Origin: Tricholomella constricta
Lineage: Eukaryota > Basidiomycota > Agaricomycetes > Agaricales > Lyophyllaceae
Direction: 5' to 3'
Assembly: GCA_013368375.1 (NCBI GenBank)
Contig: JAACJP010000007.1
Coordinates: forward strand, 62,001 to 126,000
DNA length: 64,000 bases
Positions 30,644 to 40,873 of this stretch are shown here, piece after piece. The notes under the pieces are model-generated. The model ran no database searches, was not told the origin of the DNA, and worked only from the letters and a program-made list of their open reading frames with translations. Every line of letters begins with the position of its first letter. The stretch's first letter is position 1. A program made the position numbers and the translations under genes.

Positions 30644-32195
30644 TCAGAGCCCGGGCAAGTCCTGAATCGCCCCCGCGTTTCCCTCTTCTGTCTTGTGATG
30701 GAATTCGAAGATATCGTCGCCGATGAGATAGGTGGCTCTGCCCATGGTGTTTGCTGTTGGGCAGTCGCGCATCCAGTGTTCCAGATCACCGCATAGGATG
30801 CAGGCCTTGTCTCGAATTCGTTGTTGCTTTACGTCTTTGTCGATCTTCACCCAGGGGCGTGTTGACTTCTTGAACCCGAAGTTGTTGGCTTGTAGGGCCT
30901 CTTCGTCATCCCATGTGATTTCTTGGCCTTGCGCCTTACCTTCCTTACCTGAGTCCGGGTCCTGATCATGACTTTCGGTGTTCAAGCGTGCGTTCCTGTT
31001 CCCTTGAGCCGTTTGCGGCGTCGTGCGGCTTGCGGGTCCGGCCGAAGGTCCCATCGGAGGTCGTGCGGAGGTGTTGGAGGTGTTCGCATTATTCGCCCAG
31101 AGGGGTTTGTAGGACTCTGGATTTTCTATGCGATGTTCCCAGTACCTCCGGTCGATTTGGGTGACCAGATCTCGGTAACCTTCGTAGGTTTCGGGGCTTG
31201 GTGCGATGGCCAGGACGTTAAGGATTCGCTGGGGGAGCGCTTTCCGGAGTGTGAACTGTAGTGCTACCCAGTTCCAGCCTGTTTCGTACGCTTCTTGTTC
31301 GAACTTGACGATGAATGCTGTGAACTTTTCCCATTCCTTCATTTTCAGTCGCGAAATGTTGTTCTCGGCTTCCACTCTCGAGTTCGGTATTCCGAAGCGT
31401 GATCCTAATTCGTGTACGAATCCTTCCCAATTCGTGAACATTGGGTGTTGGGGGTTGTACGTGAGTTGCAGCCGAAAGTAGTCCATAGCTCCGTCCTTTA
31501 AGTAGGAGCTCGCGAATGACACCTTCAGGTGATCCTGTTCATAGGTGATCGCCTTGGCTTGAAACGGTACTAGGCATTCCGTGACGAAGGTTTTCCATCT
31601 CCTCGGTTCTTTTCCAGTGAAGGGGTCCGGTTTCCTGATGTCGATTTTCGATTCCAGGTTTAGGAGGTGTCGGTACTGTTCCGGGGTCAGGTTTTGGTTT
31701 GGGCCTAAGAGCTGTTGCGGTGGAGGTGGGGGTCGTTGAGGGTTTGCGAATTGGCCTCCTCCCGGATTTCCGGGTGGGCCTCCTCCTCCTCCTCCGTGGC
31801 CTCCTGGGCCTCCTGGTCCTTGTGGTGGTCTGTATCCTCCGTGACCTCCCCCTCCTCCAGGACCTCCTGTTCCTCCGGGGCCGTTTCCCCAATAACCTCC
31901 TCCTCCCCCTCCTGGTCCTCCGGGGCCGTTTCCCCATTGAGTTCCTCTCGGGGTAGGTGGTCCCGAAGATCCCGGAGGTGGTTGGGGCTGTGGAGGTGGT
32001 CCGTTGTACTGGGGGTTCGGTCGTCCGCCGGGTATGGGTGGGGCTGGTCCGGGGTTGTAGCCAGTTCTGTATTGTTCAAACTGAGGGAATTGTTGTTGGG
32101 TCCCTTGCCTTCCGTCGAGGATGTTTACGTTTTGACCGGGGCCGGGGTCCGCTCCGATTCCACGTCGTTCTCTTGGGGAGATTGGGCGTGGGCCT
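30644..32195 (-). pseudogene. gag of element F, 3' part
   Basis: Read leftwards, this is a Gly/Pro-rich segment (GGPGGGGG repeats, about 31750-31950), then a capsid domain: PEQYRHLLNLESKIDIRKPDPF, RRWKTFVTECL, SFASSYLKDGAMDYFRLQLTYNP, WEGFVHELGSRFG. Near the end is one CCHC zinc knuckle (CILCGDLEHWMRDC). The frame is open from 31522 to the stop at 30644 and appears open upstream toward the J junction at 32195. As a unit with 35653-36939 it is disrupted by J and by frame changes. Confidence 0.72.
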
Positions 32196-32802
32196 CACAT
32201 ACAGGCACTACAATGTAGCGTGTCCCACGGTCCAGCGGGCCCATACATTGTAGCGTACTTGACGGCACCAGCGGGCCCGCTGGAGCGCCAGCGGGGCCCC
32301 TACATGTAGCCGTCTGGCACGGTGCCAGCGGGACCTCTACATGTAGCGTCTGGCACAGTACCAGCAGGCCCGCTGGTGCTGCAGCGAGCCTATATGGTGC
32401 TGCAGGGGCAGCAGGTGGGGGCTAGTGGGGCACTACCCACATCCGCGGACGTCCGCGGGTCGTTGTCTGTGGAGCACACCCAGTATTGCAGGGGGCTGAT
32501 ATGGTGCTGTAGGGGGGCAGCAGGGTGGGGGGGCTTGCGGAGCACTGCCCATGTCCGCGGACGTCCGCGGGTCGTTGTCTGGGGCACACCCAGGATTGCA
32601 GGGGGCCGATACGGTGCTGTGGGGGGGCAGCAGGGTGAGGGGCTTACGGGGCACTGCCCATGTCCGCGGACGTCCGGGGGTCGTTGCCTGTGGAGCACAC
32701 CCAGCAATGCTGCAGGCCTATATGATGCAATAGGGGGCCACAGAGCAGGTGCTGTTACACACCTCCGCGGACTTGCAGCGGAGCACATTACATATAGTAT
32801 GT
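32196..32802. repeat. Left inverted arm of element J
   Basis: About 600 bp, nearly identical in inverted orientation to 35050-35652. It begins with short inverted motifs (CTACATGTAG, CCAGCGGGCCCGCTGG) and continues with three units of about 105-110 bp, each with a CCGCGG-centred palindrome followed by GTCGTTG and CACACCCAG. Confidence 0.9.
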
Positions 32803-32812
32803 CTGCATTACA

Positions 32813-33290
32813 TTGAGCTTGCAGGGCATTACCCACGTCCGCGGGTCGTTGCCTGTGGAGCACACGCAGCACTGCAGCAGGCCTATATGGTGCAGTGGGC
32901 CACAAAGCAGCACACCTCCGCGGACTTGCAGCGGAGCACACTACAGATAGTATGTCTGCATGACATTGAGCTTGCAGGGCATTACCCACGTCCGCGGACC
33001 TTCGCGGGTCGTTGCCTGTGGGGCACACCCAGCACTGCAGCAGGCCTATATGGTGCAGTGGGCCACAAAGCAGCACACCTCCGCGGACTTGCAGCAGAGC
33101 ACACTACATATAGTATGTCTGCATGACATTGAGCTTGCAGAGCATTACCCACGTCCGCGGACCTCCGCGAATTATTGCCTGTGGGGCACACCCAGCACCA
33201 CAGCAGGCCTATATGGTGCAGTAGGGGGCCGCGGAGCAGGGGCTGTTACACACCTCCGCAGACTTGCAGCGGAGCACACGGAGTAGCAGT
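32813..33290 (+). repeat. Tandem repeats of about 160 bp inside element J
   Basis: Three consecutive units run from TTGAGCTTGCAGGGCATTACCCACGTCCGCGG through GCAGCAGGCCTATATGGTGCAGT to CCTCCGCGGACTTGCAGCGGAGCACA. They extend the left arm beyond the region shared with the right arm. Confidence 0.85.
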
Positions 33291-33629
33291 AGCAGTGGAG
33301 CACAAAATCAAGAACGAAGGAATAATACTCCTTGAAAGATGGAACCAGGTGTCTTTGATCATGGTCCTATTGGGCAGTTCGAACACCAGGCTTGCCAGGA
33401 AAATACAATTTGAGTACGGTTAAAGACAAGGACCAGGGCTGTTTTGCCACCTCCGCGGAGTTGCAGTAGAGCACAAAATCAAGGAAGAAGGAATAATACT
33501 CCTTGAAAGATGGAACCGGGTGTCTTTGATCATGGTCCTATTGGGCAGTTCGGGCACCAGCCTTGCCAGGAAAATACGATTTGAGTATGGTTAAAAACAA
33601 GGAGCAGGGCTGTTTTGCCACCTCCGCGG
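33287..33629 (+). repeat. Two-copy tandem duplication inside element J
   Basis: Two units of about 170 bp containing CAAAATCAAG, GAATAATACTCCTTGAAAGA and TTTGATCATGGTCCTATTGG, each ending in GTTTTGCCACCTCCGCGGAGTTGCAG. The copies differ at a modest number of sites. Confidence 0.88.
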
Positions 33630-35049
33630 AGTTGCAGTGGAGCACACTACATGTAGCATGTCTAAAGTACATCTGCAGACCTCCATGGTGGTCGTCTGCT
33701 CAGCACACCTGGTGCTGCAGTGGGCCTATACAGTGCTAGGGGGCCATAGAGCAGAGGTGTTATATACCTCCACGGAGTAGCAATGGAGCACACTACATGT
33801 AGCATGTCCTACATTTCTACTGGTAAACAAACTCAACAGTATACAGTATCACCATCAAATCCTGTCTGGATGTTATGGTTTACTTCCATTCAATCATGGG
33901 CCTACAGTGGAGGCTACACTTAAACCTGTAGCTCCACTATAACTGTGGTGTGGAGTTAACAAAGCCTGTATCAAGTATCAAGGGAGTGTTTTGTAATGAG
34001 TATGACCTTTGTGTTCCTTAGTATTTCAATAGCAGGAGGGCTGCAACAGCTGAAGGGCCGCAACGGCTGTTTCTAGCTCGATATTGACAATGCTGTGCAT
34101 AAAGAGTACATTATATCGCAGTAGCAAAGTAAGTGTAAAGCTCAATATGAAAGATGGTGCTGTATCATGCACTCTGAAGCACAAACAACAAAGACTGCTG
34201 ATTGACAGCTATAAGAGGACACAGGGCTACTCTCAATACATTCTCTCTGTGAATTTGTAAGAATAGCTTACATAGTGTAAATAATGCTAGTATACGGTAG
34301 AGATGATATAAGAAAGCTACAATAGCATGATGCTGCAGTGAACATAAGTACTGCAGAATAAGCAATCTTTTGGATATTGGACATGTCCACTTGTCTGTAA
34401 AGTGTACCAAAGTGGTACACTTATGCACTCTCTTTGGAATCCAGCCCACATATTAGACCTAGGCTTGGACCAGTTAGACTAAATTCAAAGCTTGTGTATC
34501 CAAGCACATATACATTTTTTGATTGACCGTGGCGTAACAATAAATATACTTTGAAATGCATTGCCACACTGCTGCTGTGCTGTCGGAGTGATGAAGTGTC
34601 AGTGGAACCAAGGCTGAAGATTACATCAATACAATTCACTTCTATTACAGGGCATGGAAACCTGCAGGTCTTGCATACTGGTTACGCCACACTGCGGAAG
34701 TGACTGAAGTCCGCGGACATGCCAAATGTCATATACCTGCTCTGTAATGTGATGTCGGTATTTGAACTGGAGCCTACATCGCACAGTGCAGAGCGGGTCA
34801 CCGGCATTATGCCTACCGGCATTATGCCTCGTATGTTGGACATGCTATATAGTGTGCTCCGCTGCAAGCATGACATATGTAGTGTGCTCCGCTGCAAGTC
34901 TGCGGAGGTGTGTAACAGCACCTGCTCCATGGCCTCCTACAGTACTATATAGGCCCACGGCAGCCCCAGCGGGCTTGTTGACACTATGCCAGATGGCTGC
35001 ACGTGGATGACGTGCTTGTACATTGGACATGATATACATAGTGTGCTCA

Positions 35050-35652
35050 TGATATATGTAGTGTACTCCGCTGCAAGTCCGCGGAGGTGTGTAACAGCAC
35101 CTGCTCTGTGGCCCCCTACTGCACCATATAGGCCTGCAGCATTGCTGGGTGTGCTCCACAGGCAACGACCCCCGGACGTCCGCGGACATGGGCAGTGCCC
35201 CGTAAGCCCCTCACCCTGCTGCCCCCCCACAGCACCGTATTGGCCCCCTGCAATCCTGGGTGTGCCCCAGACAACGACCCGCGGACGTCCGCGGACATGG
35301 GCAGTGCTCCGCAAGCCCCCCCACCCTGCTGCCCCCCTACAGCACCATATCAGCCCCCTGCAATACTGGGTGTGCTCCACAGACAACGACCCGCGGACGT
35401 CCGCGGATGTGGGTAGTGCCCCACTAGCCCCCACCTGCTGCCCCCGCAGCACCATATAGGCCCGCTGCAGCACCAGCGGGCCCGCTGGTACTGTGCCAGA
35501 CGCTACATGTAGAGGTCCCGCTGGCACCGTGCCAGACGGCTACATGTAGGGGCCCCGCTGGCGCTCCAGCGGGCCCGCTGGTGCCGTCAAGTACACTACA
35601 ATGTATGGGCCCGCTGGACCGTGGGACACGCTACATTGTAATGCCCCTACCT
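35050..35652. repeat. Right inverted arm of element J
   Basis: Inverted counterpart of 32196-32802, with the same three CCGCGG palindrome units. It ends at the 8-bp duplication GTGGGCCT (35653-35660). Confidence 0.9.
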
Positions 35653-36939
35653 GTGGGCCTTGCAGTGACCTCCTGTTCTGATTTGCCAGATGAGGTGGTG
35701 TTTGGCGCCAGTCTTCTCGTGCCCTAGGGGTGCTCCCTCTCTTCTTTCCGAGTTTTCTTCGCGTAGTTCGTAGCTGTGGGCGTACAACAGTGGCGTTGGG
35801 ATTCCCCGTTCTGACGGAGGTAGGGGAATGTTCTCAGGTTCCCTCGGAGGTACTCCTTCTTGGTTTGCGAAGGTCCTCTGTGGGCCCTGAAAACCCGAAT
35901 TTGGCCTGGAAAACGGTCCTTCGACAGGGGGGTTCTCTTCGGGGATTCTTTGTAAGTTGTGGGCTCCCCAGAACCCGAACGTCGGAGCTCTTCGAGCGTC
36001 TGTCCCTGGTGTGACGGTGGGTTCGAACCCTTCTTGGCTGGGGGGTGCGTTCCCTTGGTTCATCCTCCTGAGTAGAGCCGAAGCTGTCTGCGTATTGACC
36101 GTGCTTGTCGCTCGTGGAGGTTCTTCGAATCTAGTTTCGATTCTGGAGGGAACGGGCTCCTGAATTGGCATGTGGAAGGAACGTCCCGCGCTTTGGGGGT
36201 CGGAGAATCTTCTTCCCTCGTTGGACGTCTGGATTTCTCCAGCCAGGGCGCGTAACCTTCTTTCGTTTCCCCCCATCTGTAGCAACACCGTCAGTTGTGG
36301 GGGTAATCGATGGGCTTCGTGCAGTTGTATGGTCGACAACACGAGGTTGGCCCATTGTTCCGGTGTTCAGGGTTGATGATCCATCCCCATGGTTTCGACT
36401 AGGAGCTCGTGCGCTTGTCGTGAAAACTCTTCCCGCGTCATGCGGAGCTCGTAGAGTATTCTTTCGTGGTCTGAACCGTGTAGAAAGGGGTTTTGTTGAC
36501 GAGCGAAATGTCCCTGTCCCTCCTCCCGAGCCCTATCCCTCCTCTGGAACATCTCCGGGTGCCTCAACCTTTCGTAGTATGACCCGGGAGTCTGGTTACT
36601 TGAAGGCGGAGGTCCGGAGGCCGTTGCGGATGGTGGTAAGGGGGGATAATTGGGGGTGGCGAGTTGGTAGGACGGGTTGAATACGTTTGAGGGGGTCCGG
36701 GGTAGGGGTCATCGAGGGTCCTGACTGGCTGAGGAAAAGTCCCCCTCGTGTTAGCCTGGTTGGAAAATGTTGTGTTCCAGCCTGGGCCTGTTGGTTCTGA
36801 AGGTCCCTTGCATCATGTGTCCTGTTGAGGCAGGGGAGGTTTCGAAAGGTGGTGGTGAAGGTCTTCTTTGTGTGAAAGAGGGACCTTCGAAGTTTTGATA
36901 GCGGACTGTGGTGTTGGGCTCCACTATCGTCGAGGACAT
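35653..36939 (-). pseudogene. gag of element F, 5' part
   Basis: From ATG 36939 the frame gives about 60 residues (MSSTIVEPNTTVRYQNFEG...) to a stop at 36751. Further open stretches in other frames follow (36567-36367 with MTREEFSRQAHELLVETMGM; 36342-35647, a Pro/Arg-rich segment with ERRLRALAGEIQ). These look like N-terminal Gag sequence broken by stops or frameshifts, or a leader with several small ORFs. J truncates it at 35652. Confidence 0.5.
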
Positions 36940-36956
36940 GTCCGGTGGGTGGGGAG

Positions 36957-36968
36957 ACCTCGATATTA
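36957..36968 (-). other. Self-priming primer-binding site of element F
   Basis: On the element strand, TAATATCGAGGT directly abuts the 5' LTR and is the exact 12-bp reverse complement of ACCTCGATATTA inside that LTR (complement of 37205-37216). That LTR site lies about 35 bp downstream of the TATATATATA box (complement of about 37243-37252), where the transcript should start. Confidence 0.7.
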
Positions 36969-37320
36969 TGTTAGGACCTTGCGTAGCACGCTGGTTGCGG
37001 AGTTATTCCGAGACCACCGAAGCGGACAGGCCTGACGTCGTCAAGGAAGACGGGCTCCGATAGGGTAATCGGAGGTCGTGAGCGTTGACGAGGATGTTCA
37101 TCGGAGCTTATTCGAACGAATGAGCACAAGTGATACAATTGCGGAGCTGAGTAAACTGAGAGAGTAAGAGAGAATAAGAAACGGGAACTAGTCGTAACAA
37201 ATGGTAATATCGAGGTAAAGAGTCCAACAGAGAAGTGGTGCCATATATATACAGTGGTCGTACATGGGAAAACGTAGTGGATGTGAGTTTTAGGGGTGGT
37301 CGTTAGGGGCGGTCGTGACA
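36969..37320 (-). repeat. 5' LTR of element F
   Basis: 352 bp; element strand TGTCACGACC to GGTCCTAACA. It contains a TATATATATA box and, about 35 bp downstream, the presumed transcript start that pairs with 36957-36968. The TSD CGAGC follows at 37321-37325. Confidence 0.93.
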
Positions 37321-37365
37321 CGAGCCCACCATACCCCAGGATGTGCGCACAGACCACTGTTCACC

Positions 37366-37373
37366 TATAAAAA
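37366..37373 (+). promoter_or_regulatory. TATA box of the hydrophobin gene
   Basis: TATAAAAA, 65-72 bp upstream of the hydrophobin ATG and followed by a pyrimidine-rich leader. The TSD of element F ends 41 bp upstream of it, so everything further upstream in the promoter has been displaced by 8.85 kb. Confidence 0.65.
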
Positions 37374-37437
37374 TGTCCTAGTTCTTCTCTGTGTCTCCAT
37401 TCGAACATCCTCCAGCTGTACGATCTTCTAAACAACA

Positions 37438-38022
37438 ATGTTCTCTCGCATCTCATCCGCCATTGTCCTCTTCTTCGTCGCCTTCGCGGTTGTGTTTCTG
37501 CCACCACAGTCACCGTTACGAAGGCATGTCGTCACGAATGCCTTTCAGTGAACGATGCCTTGCCTTACCATCTCACTGTCTAGACGTTGCCTCCTGCCCC
37601 GACCGCCACTCCTGCCCCAGCGAGCTCCTGCAACACTGCCAATCTCCAGTGCTGCGACAGCGTCAAGGCGGTTGCGTCTCGCCTCCTCTGCATTTTTCTT
37701 TGCTAAAATTCTATCCTCATCACCACCAGGCGAACTCCGGACCCTTGAGCCTCGTCTTCGCCCTCCTTAACTCCCTTGGCCTGGTTGTTTCCCCCGTTGA
37801 CGCCCTCGTCGGCATCACCTGCTCTCCCATTGATATCCTCAGGATTGGCACCGGAGGCATGTGCACCGCGCAGCCTGTCTGCTGCCAGGACAACTCTTTT
37901 GTATGTGCCCTTAATTTATTTTATTTCCTGCCATTTGTTTTGCTTTCGCTTATGGATGACCTATATCCACACAGAATGGAGTGATCGCCATTGGCTGCAA
38001 CCCCATTGCACTGGGGCTCTAA
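37438..38022 (+). CDS. Class I hydrophobin
   Basis: Model: 37438-37488, 37584-37670, 37730-37900, 37975-38022, all introns phase 0 (95, 59 and 74 nt), 118 residues. The N-terminus MFSRISSAIVLFFVAFA is a secretion signal. The mature part has eight cysteines in the hydrophobin pattern C-X6-CC-X35-C-X13-C-X5-CC-X12-C, including LQCCDSV, GITCSPIDI, TAQPVCCQDNSF and AIGCNPIAL; the long CC-to-C spacing indicates class I. These proteins self-assemble into rodlet layers on aerial hyphae and spores. The last two introns sit where agaricomycete hydrophobin introns usually lie. The first intron has a weak donor (GTTGTG) but restores the frame and avoids a TAG; if it is not spliced the gene is broken. 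The upstream promoter is cut by element F. Confidence 0.88.
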
Positions 38023-38910
38023 GCCTTGTGACTTCTCGAAGGATCCTCAGCATTGTTGGGCATTCTCTTTCACGGGTCTTATCGTTTTTGGTTCATCTCG
38101 CTTCTAGCTCTCATCATTTTCTTTCTTCTGGTCTTCCGGTCTCTTGTACTTTTGATTGTTGGAATTATTGGGGTGTATTGTTTGAGATAAATGTTATAGT
38201 TTTATATAGTGCGGCCTCGTCAAAGGTCGTTACCCCAATGCTCCATTTTGGCAAAATCACTATCCAGGCGGGTTCAATTTCTCTCTCCCAAATAGGATCG
38301 AATGGGCCTCAATGAACTTGAATAATTTTTTCAGTGTTCCGTCACGGTGATGACCGGCGGCACGCAATTGAAATGGTGAACTTTATTCAGTGCTTTCTTT
38401 CACAATCCAGCATGCGCCACCACGGAAAACGGCTGGGGAAATGTATCCTCCCCTTAATGTTATGAATGTTACTGAGGAATCAATCAATGTCGACTGGGAT
38501 AGCTGATAGCAAGACCCATACTTCAGCACTTCGAATGGCAGTCGTGGACCGCCGATACATGGCATTCGAGACCGTTAAGGACGTGTCATTCAAACTTGCA
38601 AGTGCCACTATTTTTAGCTTTGAGGAGTCGTACATCCAGGATATGAGCCTGCTCAACCGCAGTTGCTTCAAGGCTGGTTCAATTTCGGCTTTCTATGAGG
38701 TAAATCGAAAGTAAGGAGTAAAGTCAAGGTAAATCCAAAGTCGCCTGCTTACCACTTGATTCTGGGCCCACATTGTCTTGATTCGGAGACCTGTAGATAT
38801 AGCTGAGGGAGCAGTGAATATATAATGATCGGAGCGCTCAAACCAAGCTTCAAAAGTGGCTTGAAAAAAGGCACGAGCAATTAAAACTATCCCCCAGTAG
38901 GCCAATTCAA
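38023..38910. other. 3' flank of the hydrophobin and non-coding stretch
   Basis: Includes the hydrophobin 3' UTR. I see no further gene, tRNA or repeat that I can support; short open frames on both strands lack recognisable motifs. Confidence 0.55.
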
Positions 38911-38997
38911 TGCATTAAGAGGGAATCGAACCCCCGGCGGGTCGAAACTCGGCGTTACAAATGGCAACGACCCAGGTTACCACTACCCCATTAATGC
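38911..38997 (-). tRNA. tRNA-Gly (anticodon GCC) with intron
   Basis: The minus strand folds into a 71-nt cloverleaf after removal of a 16-nt intron. Acceptor stem GCATTAA/TTAATGC with discriminator A; D arm GGGT-AGTGGTA-ACCT; anticodon stem GGTCG/CGACC with loop TTGCCA(T), anticodon GCC at 38963-38965; a 4-nt variable loop; T arm GGGGG-TTCGATT-CCCTC. The intron is at 38946-38961, after position 37. Box A (TGGGGTAGTGG) and box B (GGTTCGATTCC) match consensus, and TTTT about 25 nt downstream (complement of 38883-38886) would terminate Pol III. Confidence 0.85.
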
Positions 38998-39299
38998 ATG
39001 ACAAGTACGAAGCTCTATTACGAAATCTACAGCATCAGTCACTGTTAACGAAAGCACGTCTTCTTTATCATTTTCGGCCGCAATGCCTTACCCTTTCGCT
39101 GCCTAGACATTAGGGGAGCTCAAAGTTGGCGCTTAAGGTCGCTGAAGGTGGCTGCGCTGAACGGAAGTCACAACAAGTAACAGTGTGACAATCAGTGACA
39201 GTCTCGCCACCGACGCGCGCGTCACAATACTTACCTCTCAAACCATATGCTCTCTGTGCCCTGTACCAATCAACACACTCTTTTCTAATTTATACCGAT

Positions 39300-40208
39300 A
39301 TGCGACCGCGTAAGAAAGCTGCTGCCACCAAGGAAAACTTCGCTGCTGTTGCCTGGAGTGCTCAGGGACATTCTTTGACCTGGGCACTCATTTCCGAAGT
39401 GGAGAAGACTGAAAACCAAAAGGTCATTGTGGGCAAGCTGAAGAACGAGGTGAGTATTATTTGACTTCATCAATATCATCATATCTTAATCCTTTCTATC
39501 ACAGAACACAAGTGGGGATCATAAGATCCAGGCCTACAAACGTGTTGCCGAGAAGGTTTTGCCGGACATGTTTGAAGCGGACGCGGGGTCAGAAGCATCA
39601 CGGGTCAAGGGCAAATGGGAAAGGTGTGTGACCTTCATTATTCTCTTTGTGTAAAGCTAAACACTATTTATCTGCTATGCAGTCTGCGAAAGACCTATGC
39701 CTTTCATGCGAGACGCCTTTATCAGACGGGTGATGGGATTCAGGACGACAACACTCAGGAGGCTCCTGACGAGTACTCCACCTGCTACATTTCTACTGAT
39801 GGGCCTGATGCGACGACCACTGCAGAGGCGACGAACATCTGGGGTGCGTGGTATCCTGTCTCTTCCCCTGTTCATCTGTTTACTTCGTTCTTTAGATGAA
39901 ATAAAGGCCGAGTTTGCCTTTTTTCCCACCTTGCACCGCTTCCTCTCAACTCGTCCAAATGTAACACCTATCGCTGTGACTACTGGAGTAGGGCCTGCTG
40001 GACGGAAAACTATTCACTACCGCCTCCAGATGATCACAGCACTGGTCTTGACCCAAATATCGATCCTATCCTGCAAAACATCCCTCCTACCCTTCCACCG
40101 CCACCTCCCGTAGCTTTGTTGCCCATGCAAGCTGCTGCGGACAAGGAGAATGATCCGCCTGGATTTCCTCAGACTCCTGCGAAGCAAGGTCCGAAACCCT
40201 CGACTTAG
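39300..40208 (+). pseudogene. Myb/SANT-like protein of Harbinger element H
   Basis: Model: 39300-39449, 39505-39623, 39683-39843, 39896-40208, with three canonical introns (55, 59, 52 nt). Exon 1 has the start of a trihelix/Myb-like domain (AWSAQGHSLTWALISEVEK), exons 2-3 its continuation (VKGKWESLRKTYAFHARRLYQTGDG), exon 4 a segment EIKAEFAFFPTLHRFLSTRPNVTP and an acidic, Pro-rich tail ending GPKPST. The parts of exon 4 before and after about 40020 are in different frames. This needs either a 1-nt indel or an extra intron from GTCCAAATG to CCTCCAG. In Harbinger elements this partner protein aids DNA binding and nuclear import of the transposase. Its stop lies against the truncated end of the transposase on the other strand. 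Confidence 0.65.
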
Positions 40209-40511
40209 AGTGCAACAGCAAGCTGGTAGTCAACAGGGGTTTGGGGAACATTCGAATTGTTGGTGAAGACAGGAGAGTCCTTTATCAGCTCGAGGATAAC
40301 CTCAAACACATGAGGAGACACTCGAAGCATCTGGATGAACATATCATGATGTGCTGGATTTTTCGCATACTCCCAAGCAAGATGGAGGGTGCCAGATTTA
40401 GGAACAGAGGTGCGGGGATTTAGATAGCATGTGTTTTTGATGGTTTGGAACATGTCAATGTCAACCTGAAGTCGTACAAGGAGTTCATCAACAGAAAGCT
40501 CGTCGGGTGGG
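40205..40511 (-). pseudogene. Harbinger transposase fragment, second piece
   Basis: Continues from 46883-47034 after removal of element G. It encodes DELLVRLQVDIDMF and MLRVSPHVFEVILELI, DSPVFTNNSNVPQ, PVDYQLAVAL, the N-terminal helical region that precedes the DDE domain in Harbinger transposases, then stops. All three catalytic residues are missing. Confidence 0.75.
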
Positions 40512-40809
40512 TGATGGCCCTAGTGCAAAACTAGACACGATCACAGATAACGAGTCCTCAGTGTCGTGGCAGAAAGGAAAAGACAACTAGATTAATACCT
40601 AGACACGATCACAGGTAACGACTGTCGTGTCTATGAGTACAGGGAACATATGAGTAGTGATAAAAAGAGATACGTACGTCCTCAGTGTCGTGGCAGAAAG
40701 GAAAAGACAACTGAGGACGACAGGCCAGAATGGGCTGGGGATATCTGAAGGTCACGTGCGAAAGAAACGTAAGCGATGAGATAATAGTATGACATAAGTA
40801 AGTCCAACG
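40512..40809 (-). repeat. 3' LTR of Copia element G
   Basis: 298 bp; on the element strand it ends in GGGCCATCA. Its first dinucleotide is CG where the other LTR has TG. It contains two copies of GTCCTCAGTGTCGTGGCAGA and two of the TAGACACGATCACAG motif. Confidence 0.94.
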
Positions 40810-40873
40810 CAACCCCATCATCGCGGAGTGAAGAAGAAAAGTAAGAAGATAGAAAAAGTTAAAATTAAAAATG

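Larger units (their letters stand above)
32196..35652. mobile_element. Fold-back DNA transposon J, non-autonomous
   Basis: A 3457-bp element flanked by the 8-bp direct repeat GTGGGCCT (32188-32195 and 35653-35660). Its ends are about 600-bp near-identical inverted arms; the outermost sequences read CACATACAGGCACTACAATG and AGGTAGGGGCATTACAATG. The arms are built of GC-rich repeats centred on the palindrome CCGCGGACGTCCGCGG. The centre (about 33640-34680) is AT-rich, with no transposase or other gene. An 8-bp target duplication fits hAT or the KDZ-type fungal superfamilies; the superfamily cannot be fixed without the transposase. It is inserted in the gag of F. Confidence 0.85.
28471..37320 (-). 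mobile_element. Non-autonomous LTR retrotransposon F (gag and double protease only)
   Basis: LTRs at 28471-28828 and 36969-37320, flanked by CGAGC at 28466-28470 and 37321-37325. Transcription is leftward: the 5' LTR is the right one, followed by a self-priming site (36957-36968), gag, and an ORF with two retropepsin domains; a polypurine tract (complement GAGGAGGGGGTAA) precedes the 3' LTR. No RT, RNase H or integrase motif occurs between 28829 and 36968, so F must rely on proteins in trans. The gag is split by DNA element J; without J the element is 5.4 kb. Confidence 0.9.

Noticed and set aside
32322..33286. Open frames in the repeats of element J (Cys/Pro/Ala-rich peptides)
   Set aside because: They follow the tandem repeat units, appear on both strands and in both arms, and have no domain; they are shadows of the repeats.
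32400..33300. A CRISPR-like array in the regularly spaced CCGCGG repeats
   Set aside because: Units are 105-160 bp with conserved sequence between palindromes, not short repeats with unique spacers, and the context is a eukaryotic transposon.
32196..35652. Element J as a CACTA transposon because its arms contain CACTACAATG near the end
   Set aside because: CACTA elements make 2-3 bp target duplications. Here a perfect 8-bp duplication (GTGGGCCT) lies 10 and 9 bp further out, so the CACTA-like string is not the terminus.
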